Of a DNA stretch of 64,000 nucleotides, positions 49,028 through 56,806 are shown piece after piece. This DNA is from Nitrospirota bacterium (GTDB lineage: Bacteria; Nitrospirota; Leptospirillia; Leptospirillales; Leptospirillaceae), in assembly GCA_021801345.1 (NCBI GenBank), contig JAJYYA010000021.1:43506-107505 (forward strand), given 5' to 3'. The position numbers and the translations under genes were made by a program. A model generated the notes under the pieces. It did no database searches. It was not told the origin of the DNA and was given only the letters and a program-made list of their open reading frames with translations. Position 1 is the first letter of the stretch. Each line of letters opens with the position of its first letter.

Positions 49028-49536
49028 TCACTCCTTCCAATCGCGACCGCGAGGCCGCACTGTCCTATATCGAGCGCTACTTTCTTCCGAGCTCCGCCCT
49101 CCTCGGGATGGTGGGCATGGTGGGGCTCTTTCTTTTGTCGACGGTCCAGTGGCAGCGGCATACCCTGACGGTTCCCGCCTTCACCCGGGAGATGACTGTC
49201 GGTCTGATGGGAGGACTTCTTTCCCTTCTCCACGCCAGATATCAGTACTTCCTCTTCGAGAACTTTCCCCGGCACTATGCGGAGCTCGCCTCCCGGGCCG
49301 ACCGGTTTGCTCTTTCCCGCCCGGCCCCCGTCGTCCACCCCCAAAGACGGCTCGTCGTCGGCGCTTATTTAGGTGGAATTCTCCTCTTCGCCGTGGCGGT
49401 CGGCATTCTCCACCGGGGGGTCTCCTGGATCGGGATCGTCTCCTTCGCCATGGCGGGCTTTTTCATTACGCGGGTGGTCTTCTGGAAGAAGGTCGTCGAG
49501 ACGGCGCGGCAGGGGATGCCGGGAGAAAGAAAATGA
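49024..49536 (+). CDS. Four-TM membrane protein in the cobalamin operon
   Basis: I do not recognise this 170-residue protein. It has four probable transmembrane helices (about residues 24-43, 62-80, 110-130 and 134-152), with an Arg/His-rich loop between the second and third. The ATG at 49024 overlaps the cobI stop and the end overlaps the cobM start, so it is translationally coupled to two cobalamin enzymes. ATG 49012 in the same frame would add four residues. It does not look like CbiM, CbiN, CbiQ or BtuC. A role in cobalt or precursor transport is possible but not shown. Confidence 0.72.
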   Translation: MITPSNRDREAALSYIERYFLPSSALLGMVGMVGLFLLSTVQWQRHTLTVPAFTREMTVGLMGGLLSLLHARYQYFLFENFPRHYAELASRADRFALSRPAPVVHPQRRLVVGAYLGGILLFAVAVGILHRGVSWIGIVSFAMAGFFITRVVFWKKVVETARQGMPGERK

Positions 49537-50360
49537 CGGGGGTTCCGGACCGTCCGATCCGGACGGGAGTCGTTTACTTCGTAGGGGCGGGGCCCGGGGC
49601 TCCAGACCTCCTGACCGTCCGCGCCGCGCGGCTTCTCGAGGCCGCCGACCTCGTCGTCTTTGCCGGAAGCCTCGTTCCCGAGGAGGCAATGCGGGGGCTC
49701 TCCCCCCGTGGCCGCTGGATCGATTCGGCGGGTCTGACCCGGGAGGAGATCGTCGAGAGCCTGGCCCGTGCGGCGGAGCAGGGACAGGTCACCGTCCGGC
49801 TCGCCTCCGGAGATCCTTCCCTTTTTGGCGCCATGGCCGAGATGACGACGGCACTGGATGCGCGGGGGATCCCCTGGGAGGTGGTTCCCGGAGTCAGCTC
49901 GGTCTTTGCGGCGGCGGCGGCTCTCGGGATGGAACTGACTCTTCCCGAGGTGAGCCAGACGGTGATTCTGACGAGGACGGCCGGGCGCACCCCCATGCCT
50001 CCGGGCGAGGATCTCCCCTCGTTGGCGGCCCACGGGTCGACGCTCGTGGTCTTTCTCTCCATCGATCGCATCGGGGAGCTCGTCTCCGAGCTAAAAAGGG
50101 TTCGTCCGGCGTCGACTCCGGTGGCGGTGGTGGCCCGGGCGAGCTGGGAGAACGAACGCATCTGCCGGGGAACTCTCGAGACGATCGAGGAGACGGTCCG
50201 AAAGGCCCGGATCATGCGACAGGCTCTCTTCGTGGTCGGGCAGGTCCTCGACCCCGAACTCCGGAAGACGGTCCGGAGCCGACTCTACGCCGCCGATTTC
50301 ACTCACGGATTCCGGGAGGGAACCATCTCCTCGGCCGATCCCGGACCGCCGACGAAGTAG
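49533..50360 (+). CDS. cobM: Precorrin-4 C11-methyltransferase
   Basis: A tetrapyrrole methylase (CobM, anaerobic CbiF). The 275 residues show Val-Tyr-Phe-Val-Gly-Ala-Gly-Pro-Gly-Ala-Pro-Asp-Leu-Leu-Thr, then Val-Val-Phe-Ala-Gly-Ser-Leu-Val, Arg-Leu-Ala-Ser-Gly-Asp-Pro-Ser-Leu-Phe-Gly-Ala and Val-Val-Pro-Gly-Val-Ser-Ser. These separate CobM/CbiF from the other methylases. The ATG overlaps the upstream stop (ATGA). Its last 58 bases overlap the convergent GGDEF-EAL gene. Confidence 0.92.
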   Translation: MTGVPDRPIRTGVVYFVGAGPGAPDLLTVRAARLLEAADLVVFAGSLVPEEAMRGLSPRGRWIDSAGLTREEIVESLARAAEQGQVTVRLASGDPSLFGAMAEMTTALDARGIPWEVVPGVSSVFAAAAALGMELTLPEVSQTVILTRTAGRTPMPPGEDLPSLAAHGSTLVVFLSIDRIGELVSELKRVRPASTPVAVVARASWENERICRGTLETIEETVRKARIMRQALFVVGQVLDPELRKTVRSRLYAADFTHGFREGTISSADPGPPTK

Positions 50361-52792
50361 CCCTGCCCATAGGTCACGCCGCAGATTGCCGCCATCTCCA
50401 GGGCGGCCGCATCCTCGATTCCCTCCCCCACCGTCTTGATTCCGAGAGAGCGCGCCAGACTCACGATGCTGTGAACGATGGCGAGGTCGACGGTATTTCC
50501 CCGGCCCGCCCCCAGAATGAATGGTCCATCGATCTTCAGGTAGTCCACGGGAAATTCCCGAAGATAGTGGTGCGACGAGAAACCGGCTCCGAAGTCGTCG
50601 ATCGAGAAGGAGAAGCCCAGAGCCTTGAGCTCCCGGATGAGGTTCTCGACGATCCGGACGTTCTTGATCGCCTGGCGTTCGGTGATCTCGAAGGCGATGC
50701 GTTCGGCCGGCAGAGGGAACTTGGCGACGGTGTCGACGATCCGGTTGGCAAAGTCGTTGGAGGCCATGGCGAACGGGGTCATATTGAAGAAGAGCCGCCC
50801 CTGAACGCCTCGCTCGACAGCCATCGCAAGCGCCTTCTCCAGAATGGAAAAATCCATCTCGGCGGCGAGTCCGGCCCGCTCGACTAGGGAGATGAACTCT
50901 CCCGCCGGGATGATCCGGCCGTCGTCGTCCTTGAGTCTTGCCAGAATTTCGTAGCCGGCCACCGTTCGCGAGGAGAGGTTGAGGAGGGGCTGAAAGTAAG
51001 GGAAGACCCGTCCCGCCCTGACGAGGTCGAGAAGATGCGAATCCCGCCGCCCCGCCTTGTGAAGGTGGTGCGCCTCGCCGGGATCGGGGGCCCGATAGGT
51101 GTTCTTTCCCGACTGCTTGGCCTTGTACATCATCCGGTCTGCGAGGGAGAAGAGGTCCTGGGCATCGGAGGCGTGGTCGGGGTAGAGGGCGATCCCGATC
51201 GAGACCGAGGCCTCGATCGGGGTCTGGTGATCCTCTCCGGGGTCCATCCGGAAGGCGTCGATCTTCTCCCGGATCCTGTCGACGATCGAGATCGCCCCGG
51301 CGAGATCGACCTCGGGGAGGACGAAGGCGAACTCGTCTCCTCCGTAGCGGGAGAGGATGTCGCCCTGGCGCGTCTCCGAGAGCAGGATCGCGGCCATCTC
51401 CTTTAAGAAGCGGTCGCCGGTGGCATGGCCGAAGGTGTCGTTGACCCGCTTGAAGTCGTCGAGGTCGAGGACGCAGACCGCAAAGGAGCTGTCGTGGCGC
51501 TTGGCCCGGCCGACCTCGTATTCGAGAAGCTCCCAGAAGACTCTCTGGTTGAAGAGGCGGGTGAGAGGATCGCGGACGGCGAAGTACTCGATCTCCTTGT
51601 TGTAGAGGGAGAGGGCCTTGACCGAGCCCAAAACGTTTAAAATCGAGACGAGGAAGCCCCGGACGACAAGCTTTCTCACGGCGTCGTTTTGCGTGCCGGC
51701 AAGCCCCACGCCGACGATCCCTCCGATCTGGGGGCGTTCGAGAAGAAGGGTCTCTGTCTCGAGAACGATGGAGGCTTCGTCCCGGAGAATCTGAGGGTCG
51801 GCGGAATGGGCGACCTCGTGAAAGAAGACGAGCTGCCGCCCCTCCGGCAGGAGACGGTTTTCGTGGACCCGCCGTCCGATCGTCCGCTCGAAGTACTCCT
51901 GCTCGTGGGGCGTCGGGGCGCCGTTCCAGAAGACATAGATCTCGAAGGACTCCTCGGGGGTGACGAAGAGGGAGAAAAGAAAGCGCACCGGGAAGGTGTG
52001 GTTGATCTGGAGGAGGAGGTTCTTGGTGAACTCCTTCCATTCGCGGATGACGTCGGAGGTGATGAGAAGCTTCTTGGTGAGGTCGACTTCGAACTCGAGG
52101 GTCTTGAGAAATCCGATCGAGCGCCGCTCAAGAAGCATGAAGGAGACTAGAAGCGCCAGGAAGACGAGGAAGGAGGCGTCGACGAGGAGGCTCCTCCGGT
52201 GGCGGAGGAGAAGATCCCTGGCCTGGAGGTTCTTTTCCTGGGCGACGATTTGTCGGTCGAGAATGCCGATGAGCGCGTACATCCGGGAAGAAAGGGCCCG
52301 GGGAATGACGGGCGAACCGGGCGGGACCTTGTTTCGGAGGACCCGCTCGACGTTCTGGAGGGAGGAGTAGACGAAGAGGCTGTCCAGGGCCCGGACGTTT
52401 TCGATCTCCCCGGGAAGAAGATCATGGGAGCGCCGCTCCATGTCGGAGAGCGTCGAGACCGCCTGGATCTGGTACCCCCGGAAAAGGGCCCTCTCGGCAA
52501 GCGGGAGCGGCGAGCGGGCCTGGACCATGACAAACAGGGAGGCCGAGATCGAGTGGAGGTCGTTTTTGACGTGCCGGTAGCGTGCCGCCGTTTGGGCAAT
52601 CAGGCGAAGTGTCCCGTTTGTCTGGACAAAGACGGCGATATTCGCCAGGATGATCGCTCCCGCGGCGACGCTCAAAACGCTCGTGGTCCGAAGGAGCGAC
52701 TTCGTGGCCTGGTTGGGATGGTCGAGATCCTTTGGGGGCCGGGATCTTCGGGAGGCCCGGACGAGAAGATCTGTAATTTTGGAAAGGGCCAT
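50303..52792 (-). CDS. Membrane GGDEF-EAL cyclic-di-GMP protein with periplasmic sensor
   Basis: An 829-residue protein with a transmembrane helix at about 40-60, a periplasmic helical sensor (to about 200) and a second helix at about 207-225. A cytoplasmic linker of about 190 residues follows, then GGDEF (Tyr-Gly-Gly-Asp-Glu-Phe intact) and EAL. The EAL domain begins Glu-Ile-Leu-Ala-Arg instead of Glu-Ala-Leu, but keeps Phe-Asn-Met, Phe-Glu-Ile-Thr-Glu, Ile-Asp-Asp-Phe-Gly, the Leu-Lys-Ile-Asp lysine and Glu-Gly-Ile-Glu. The sensor resembles that of the nearby histidine kinase (see findings). It lies downstream of the kinase and regulator on the same strand. Confidence 0.9.
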   Translation of the reverse strand: MALSKITDLLVRASRRSRPPKDLDHPNQATKSLLRTTSVLSVAAGAIILANIAVFVQTNGTLRLIAQTAARYRHVKNDLHSISASLFVMVQARSPLPLAERALFRGYQIQAVSTLSDMERRSHDLLPGEIENVRALDSLFVYSSLQNVERVLRNKVPPGSPVIPRALSSRMYALIGILDRQIVAQEKNLQARDLLLRHRRSLLVDASFLVFLALLVSFMLLERRSIGFLKTLEFEVDLTKKLLITSDVIREWKEFTKNLLLQINHTFPVRFLFSLFVTPEESFEIYVFWNGAPTPHEQEYFERTIGRRVHENRLLPEGRQLVFFHEVAHSADPQILRDEASIVLETETLLLERPQIGGIVGVGLAGTQNDAVRKLVVRGFLVSILNVLGSVKALSLYNKEIEYFAVRDPLTRLFNQRVFWELLEYEVGRAKRHDSSFAVCVLDLDDFKRVNDTFGHATGDRFLKEMAAILLSETRQGDILSRYGGDEFAFVLPEVDLAGAISIVDRIREKIDAFRMDPGEDHQTPIEASVSIGIALYPDHASDAQDLFSLADRMMYKAKQSGKNTYRAPDPGEAHHLHKAGRRDSHLLDLVRAGRVFPYFQPLLNLSSRTVAGYEILARLKDDDGRIIPAGEFISLVERAGLAAEMDFSILEKALAMAVERGVQGRLFFNMTPFAMASNDFANRIVDTVAKFPLPAERIAFEITERQAIKNVRIVENLIRELKALGFSFSIDDFGAGFSSHHYLREFPVDYLKIDGPFILGAGRGNTVDLAIVHSIVSLARSLGIKTVGEGIEDAAALEMAAICGVTYGQGYFVGGPGSAEEMVPSRNP

Positions 52793-53060
52793 CCGTGATC
52801 CTCGTTCTATTGGGGAAATGCGGCTCCGGGGAGAGTCTTCCGGAGGGGGCTCTCATGACGGCCGAAACGGGCGTCTTTCTGAGATCGGGCGAAGATGTGC
52901 AGACTCTTCGATGGACGCGCGCTCAGCTTGGGCGCAAAGCGAAAGGAGATCCGGAGATCCTTGACCCCGTTTTGAAAGGGGCCCGATCCCCCTCTTGCCG
53001 GTCGGGGGGGCTCCTTCTGTCGCCCTTAGCAGGAAGAGTCTGAACGTTTTCCCCTTGGCG

Positions 53061-53435
53061 TCAAGGGCGATGTCCGCTCAGGAGCATGCGGATTTTTTTC
53101 AGGAGACGGTCGAAGTCGACGGGCTTGGTTTCGTAGTCGTCGCATCCGGCGGCGATGCAGCGTTCCCGGTCGCCGTCGATGGCGTTGGCGGTCAGGGCCA
53201 TGACGGGGATTCTCTTGAGGTTGGGGTCGGCCTTGATCCGGCGGGTGGCCTCCCATCCGTCCACCATGGGCATGCTCATGTCCATCAGGACAACGTCCGG
53301 GCGGATCTCCGGAAGAACATCAAGGGCTTCCTTTCCGCTCTGGGCGGTCGTCACGGTGTATCCCTCTCGCTCGAGGCGTCTTTGCATGATTTCCCGGGCC
53401 ATTTCGTGGTCTTCAACGAGAAGGATCAGACTCAT
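53061..53435 (-). CDS. Single-domain CheY-like response regulator
   Basis: A 124-residue receiver domain with no output domain. The acidic pair Glu8-Asp9, phospho-acceptor Asp52 in Leu-Met-Asp-Met-Ser-Met-Pro, the Thr in Met-Ala-Leu-Thr-Ala and the Lys in Glu-Thr-Lys-Pro are all present, so it can be phosphorylated. It lies 39 bases downstream of the histidine kinase and about 270 bases upstream of the GGDEF-EAL gene, all on the minus strand. It most likely receives phosphate from that kinase and signals by protein contact. Confidence 0.93.
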   Translation of the reverse strand: MSLILLVEDHEMAREIMQRRLEREGYTVTTAQSGKEALDVLPEIRPDVVLMDMSMPMVDGWEATRRIKADPNLKRIPVMALTANAIDGDRERCIAAGCDDYETKPVDFDRLLKKIRMLLSGHRP

Positions 53436-53474
53436 CGTAGGGGTCCTTTTCTAGTAATAGGTGTGTCGTTCTTC

Positions 53475-54833
53475 TCAGGGAGCCTCTCTCCCTGACTCCC
53501 TCATTATCGGAAGCCGGACGGTAAATGTCGACCCCTTTCCGGGAGAGCTCTCCACGGTGATCGTTCCGCCCATGAGCCGGGCGAGATGCCGTGAGATGGC
53601 CAGTCCCAGACCCGTTCCTCCGAAGCGGTACCGGGTGGTTTCATCGGCCTGGGCAAAGGGCTCGAAGATCCGCAGCTTCTGTTCCGCCGTTATGCCGATG
53701 CCGGTATCCGAGACGGTGATCCGGAAAGATCCCGGACGGTCGGGGTCGGGCCCGCAAAAGAGGGCAATCTCTCCCCGGTCGGTGAACTTCCTGGCATTTT
53801 CGAGGAGGTTCACGAGAATCTGTCGGAGGCGTCGGCGGTCGAGAAGAACAAGGCTGCCCACGGGCTTGTTGACCACCAGAAATCGGTGGCCCGCCGCCTC
53901 CATGGCCGGCCGGAGCATGTCGGCCGCCTCCTCCACAAGCTCCTCGAGGGCGAAGGTCTCAAGGTTGAGGGGGAGCTTGCGGCTTCCGATCTTGGCCATG
54001 TCGAAGAGATCGTCGACGAGCGCCTCGAGATGGCGAGAGGCGACAAGGATCTTCGCGACGTCGCGCCCGGTCTCCGACTCCGGGTCCACGTCTCCCGAGA
54101 GGATCAGCTGGGCGTAGCCCATGATGGCGTTCAGGGGCGTGCGGAGCTCGTGGCTCATGCGCGCAAAGAACTCCTGCCTGGCATTCTCCCGGAGGATGAG
54201 CCGCTCGTGGCGCCAGAGCCCTGCCGCAACCACAAGAAGCAGGATAATCCCGAATCCCGTCGAAAGCGCGACGATCGACTGGAGGTGCCGCATGGCGATC
54301 TTGTGGGCCTGAACGCTTTTCTCTTTCGCCCGGAGCGCGCGGCCGAGCGAGACCGCAATCCCGATCATCCGGGTCTGGATGGCTGGCGCCATCAGCTCTT
54401 GCCGGCCCTCTCCTCCGACATCACCCAGGGAGTAGGCGGCATAGGAAAAAAGGGAGAGGAGCGTCCTGTAGAGGGGCCGCGCCTCTCCTGGGAAAACGTT
54501 GTTCCGGCGCCCGATGTCGGCCAGGGCGGACATCGCCTGGATCCGGTAGGCACGAAAAAGGGCAAGCCGGGCCGGCGTCAGGGGCGCATGGCCGTTCTCC
54601 TCCATGACAGCAAGGCTTGTCAGAACGGACTCTGAGTCGGACAGGGCTCCGGCGATCGTCTGCTGGAGAGCGGCATCCCTCTCCGCGCGTTTTCCGTAGT
54701 GGAGAAACGCCCCGCTCCCCGTCGACAGGGTCGCCGCAAAGGCGAGAAGGAGAAGAATCCCCGTGAGCGAGCGCTCTTCGATCTTTTGGACGGCGAATAT
54801 AAAAAAAGAACGAACGGGCGGAGAAGAGATCAT
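53475..54833 (-). CDS. Membrane sensor histidine kinase
   Basis: A 452-residue kinase. It has a transmembrane helix at about residues 22-42, a periplasmic helical sensor (about 43-185), a second helix at about 186-207, and a HisKA domain with [10 protein letters not shown]. The ATPase domain has [19 protein letters not shown] and Gly-Gly-Thr-Gly-Leu-Gly-Leu. No PAS or HAMP is obvious. I use ATG 54833 with GGGGGA upstream; an in-frame TTG at 54851 would add six residues. Its partner regulator is encoded directly downstream. Confidence 0.92.
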   Translation of the reverse strand: MISSPPVRSFFIFAVQKIEERSLTGILLLLAFAATLSTGSGAFLHYGKRAERDAALQQTIAGALSDSESVLTSLAVMEENGHAPLTPARLALFRAYRIQAMSALADIGRRNNVFPGEARPLYRTLLSLFSYAAYSLGDVGGEGRQELMAPAIQTRMIGIAVSLGRALRAKEKSVQAHKIAMRHLQSIVALSTGFGIILLLVVAAGLWRHERLILRENARQEFFARMSHELRTPLNAIMGYAQLILSGDVDPESETGRDVAKILVASRHLEALVDDLFDMAKIGSRKLPLNLETFALEELVEEAADMLRPAMEAAGHRFLVVNKPVGSLVLLDRRRLRQILVNLLENARKFTDRGEIALFCGPDPDRPGSFRITVSDTGIGITAEQKLRIFEPFAQADETTRYRFGGTGLGLAISRHLARLMGGTITVESSPGKGSTFTVRLPIMRESGREAP

Positions 54834-55419
54834 GCCCGTTCCCCCGGGCAAATCCGTGTGAGAATCCCCGCGCCGGCGCTCCTGTTTCGTCCTCCAAAGC
54901 CGAGGGCGTCATGCGCCTCGGAAAAAAGATGTGGGGACTCTTTCGGCACGTCCGTTGGCGACTCCCTAGTGTGATTATTATTACTATTTTCTTTCAATTA
55001 TTATTCATTTTCATGCAATCGACGTACCAGAAAAAATCGCTGGTATCCGGTCGCGTTTCGCCCCTCGGGACCTACGTCGCAAATCATAGAGGAAGAAAAC
55101 GTTTTTGGAAAGGAAAAGAGTCTTTCCCCGCGGCGCCTCCGGGGAGAAAGGAGCGGAGACATGTTTCTTGTTTGAAACATGTCTCTTGTTTCATGAAACA
55201 TTTGTGTTTCATGCGTGGAAGGGCTTGGGCCGCTCTCCCGGCCGAAGAAGGGCGCGTGCAGGCTATTTTTTGACGGGGTGTTTTTGGCATGGATTGTGCT
55301 TAAGGATCTGGTCATGCTTTGTCGACAGTCCTTTTTATGAAGGCTGCCCGGGTGATCCGGGCGGATCTTTGAACCGACTCCCCCCCAACGCGGGTTCCGA
55401 TCCGTAGCGAAGGATAAAC
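54834..55419. other. Intergenic region with nested palindromes before the desaturase
   Basis: These 586 bases separate the divergent kinase and desaturase genes. They include a strongly AT-rich part around 54970-55020, likely the promoter region, and the palindrome cluster at 55157-55212 (listed separately). I found no convincing gene or a clear sigma70 promoter close to the desaturase; TTGACG at 55270-55275 lacks a good -10. Confidence 0.45.
55157..55212. repeat. Cluster of nested palindromes built on GTTTCATG/GAAACATG
   Basis: Three overlapping inverted repeats in 56 bases: AGACATGTTTC-N6-GAAACATGTCT (55157-55184, perfect 11-bp arms), the 12-bp palindrome GTTTCATGAAAC (55188-55199), and ATGAAACA-N4-TGTTTCAT (55193-55212, perfect 8-bp arms). 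The second and third exclude each other. The cluster lies about 210 bases upstream of the acyl-ACP desaturase start. It may be a multi-site operator or a switchable RNA fold. Confidence 0.8.
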
Positions 55420-56253
55420 GTGCTTCTTCCTCTTCCCGTCTTGCGCGAACAGGTGACACACTATAACGAACTTGCCGACGATGCCAACTGGAACCGCTTC
55501 AAAACCCTCCCCTGGAAGGATCTGAACCCCGATCTTCTGACCGAGGGGCAGAAGCAGGCGGTGGTCTTCGTCACCCATGTGGAGGACTATACTCCGGGAT
55601 ACTGCGCCGAATACCAGTCGATCTTTCCGGTCAACGCCGCCTCTCCCGGCGAGGCCATGCACAACCGGGAGCTTTTTCATTTCGTCTCGCGCTGGGGGCT
55701 CGAGGAGGATCGTCATGCCCAGGCGCTGGCGCTCTACCAAGTTCACTCGGGAATCGAGTCCGACTGGGACAGGCTCTCCGAAACGCTCATCCTCGAGAGC
55801 CAGAAGGAGTATCAGGTCGGATACAAGAATCTTCTCCAGGTGACAACCTTTGCCTTTCTCCAGGAGAAGGCCACCCAGCTTTACTACCAGAGCCTTGCGA
55901 GAAACGTGAGCGAGCCCGTTTTGATCAAACTTCTTCACCTGCTGACAAAGGACGAGTCCCGTCACTTCGTCTTCTTTTCGAAGATCGTTTCCGCCTATTT
56001 CGACCACTTCGGCCTCGACTGCCTTCCTCTGGTGGAGGAGGTTGCGATGAACTACCGCATGCCCCTTCACAGCACGATGAATGATTACCGTCGAAGGGCC
56101 ATCCGCATGGCTCGTGAGGCTCCCGGATACGACCGGGCCCTTCCGGTCCGGAACCTCTTCGGGTTTCTCGAAGAGATCGGGGAAGGCCGGCCCGAATGGC
56201 AATCCGAACTGCGCGCCTCGATTGGCCGAATGAAAGACCATCTCAGGATGTAG
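55420..56253 (+). CDS. Acyl-ACP desaturase, ferritin-like
   Basis: A soluble di-iron enzyme of the acyl-ACP (type 2) desaturase family, 277 residues, which would introduce a double bond into ACP-bound fatty acids with O2. The two iron-binding motifs Glu-Glu-Asp-Arg-His (near residue 97) and Asp-Glu-Ser-Arg-His (near 188) are visible, together with helix glutamates in His-Val-Glu-Asp-Tyr and Leu-Gln-Glu-Lys. The start is GTG with AAGGAT upstream. It is monocistronic, with a strong terminator after it. Oxygen dependence suggests an aerobic lifestyle. Confidence 0.85.
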   Translation: MLLPLPVLREQVTHYNELADDANWNRFKTLPWKDLNPDLLTEGQKQAVVFVTHVEDYTPGYCAEYQSIFPVNAASPGEAMHNRELFHFVSRWGLEEDRHAQALALYQVHSGIESDWDRLSETLILESQKEYQVGYKNLLQVTTFAFLQEKATQLYYQSLARNVSEPVLIKLLHLLTKDESRHFVFFSKIVSAYFDHFGLDCLPLVEEVAMNYRMPLHSTMNDYRRRAIRMAREAPGYDRALPVRNLFGFLEEIGEGRPEWQSELRASIGRMKDHLRM

Positions 56254-56806
56254 GCTACGGCTCCTCTCCCCGTCTTTGATGACCACGGTCCCTCCGGGCC
56301 GTGGTCTTTTTTTTCGCTTCCTCCTTCTTCTTTTCTGCGGCGCTTGATTCGGGAGTGTCCGAAGGGCCGATGACCGCCTCCTTGGAACTCCTTTTTCTTC
56401 GAAACGGGGCTCCCTCCCCCGGCTTCCTCTTCGATTCTCCTTCTCCATCCGTCGCTTGTCGACTGGAAAAAATAAAGCCCTTGAGGGCGACAGCTTAGGG
56501 CTGTTCTCTTTTAAGTTATTGTTTTTAAATGTTTTTTGTACCCCTCTTTTCGGGGGGCTGACAGGGGAAAACCTGTGGAGAATGCTGTGGAGGGACTCCC
56601 TCAACTTATCATCGAAAGAGGGAGGGGAGCATTTTGGTCACAAATTGATCAAGGGAATATTTCCGGGGGAGGGGGGCGTCGGAGGGGAGCCGGGAGGGGT
56701 TTGGAGGGAATTCGGAGCCGCTTTTTCCTTGATCTCCTCCACCCAAAAAAACGATGATAGAGGGGAGGGAAAAAAGGTCAGCCCTCAGGAGGGGAAAGGT
56801 AAAATT
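56254..56806. other. Long leader region before cobQ
   Basis: After the desaturase terminator, this stretch holds an AT-rich part (about 56508-56540). A run of hairpins follows: CCCC/GGGG at about 56541-56556, ACAGG/CCTGT at about 56560-56576 and GAGGG/CCCTC at about 56590-56602. After that comes a G-rich region up to the cobQ ribosome binding site. I looked for a B12 box and did not find one. No gene is supported. Confidence 0.4.
56281..56314 (+). terminator. Rho-independent terminator of the desaturase gene
   Basis: GACCACGG-T-CCC / GGG-CCGTGGTC with a TCC loop, followed by eight T residues, 28 bases after the desaturase stop codon. A strong stem and T-run. Confidence 0.92.

Noticed and set aside
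56560..56620. Chromosomal origin with DnaA boxes near the AT-rich block
   Set aside because: TGTGGAGAA and TGTGGAGGG resemble DnaA boxes only partly, and dnaA, dnaN or other origin genes are absent.
56430..56806. Cobalamin riboswitch before cobQ
   Set aside because: I found no B12 box or the expected conserved core; only unrelated short hairpins are present.
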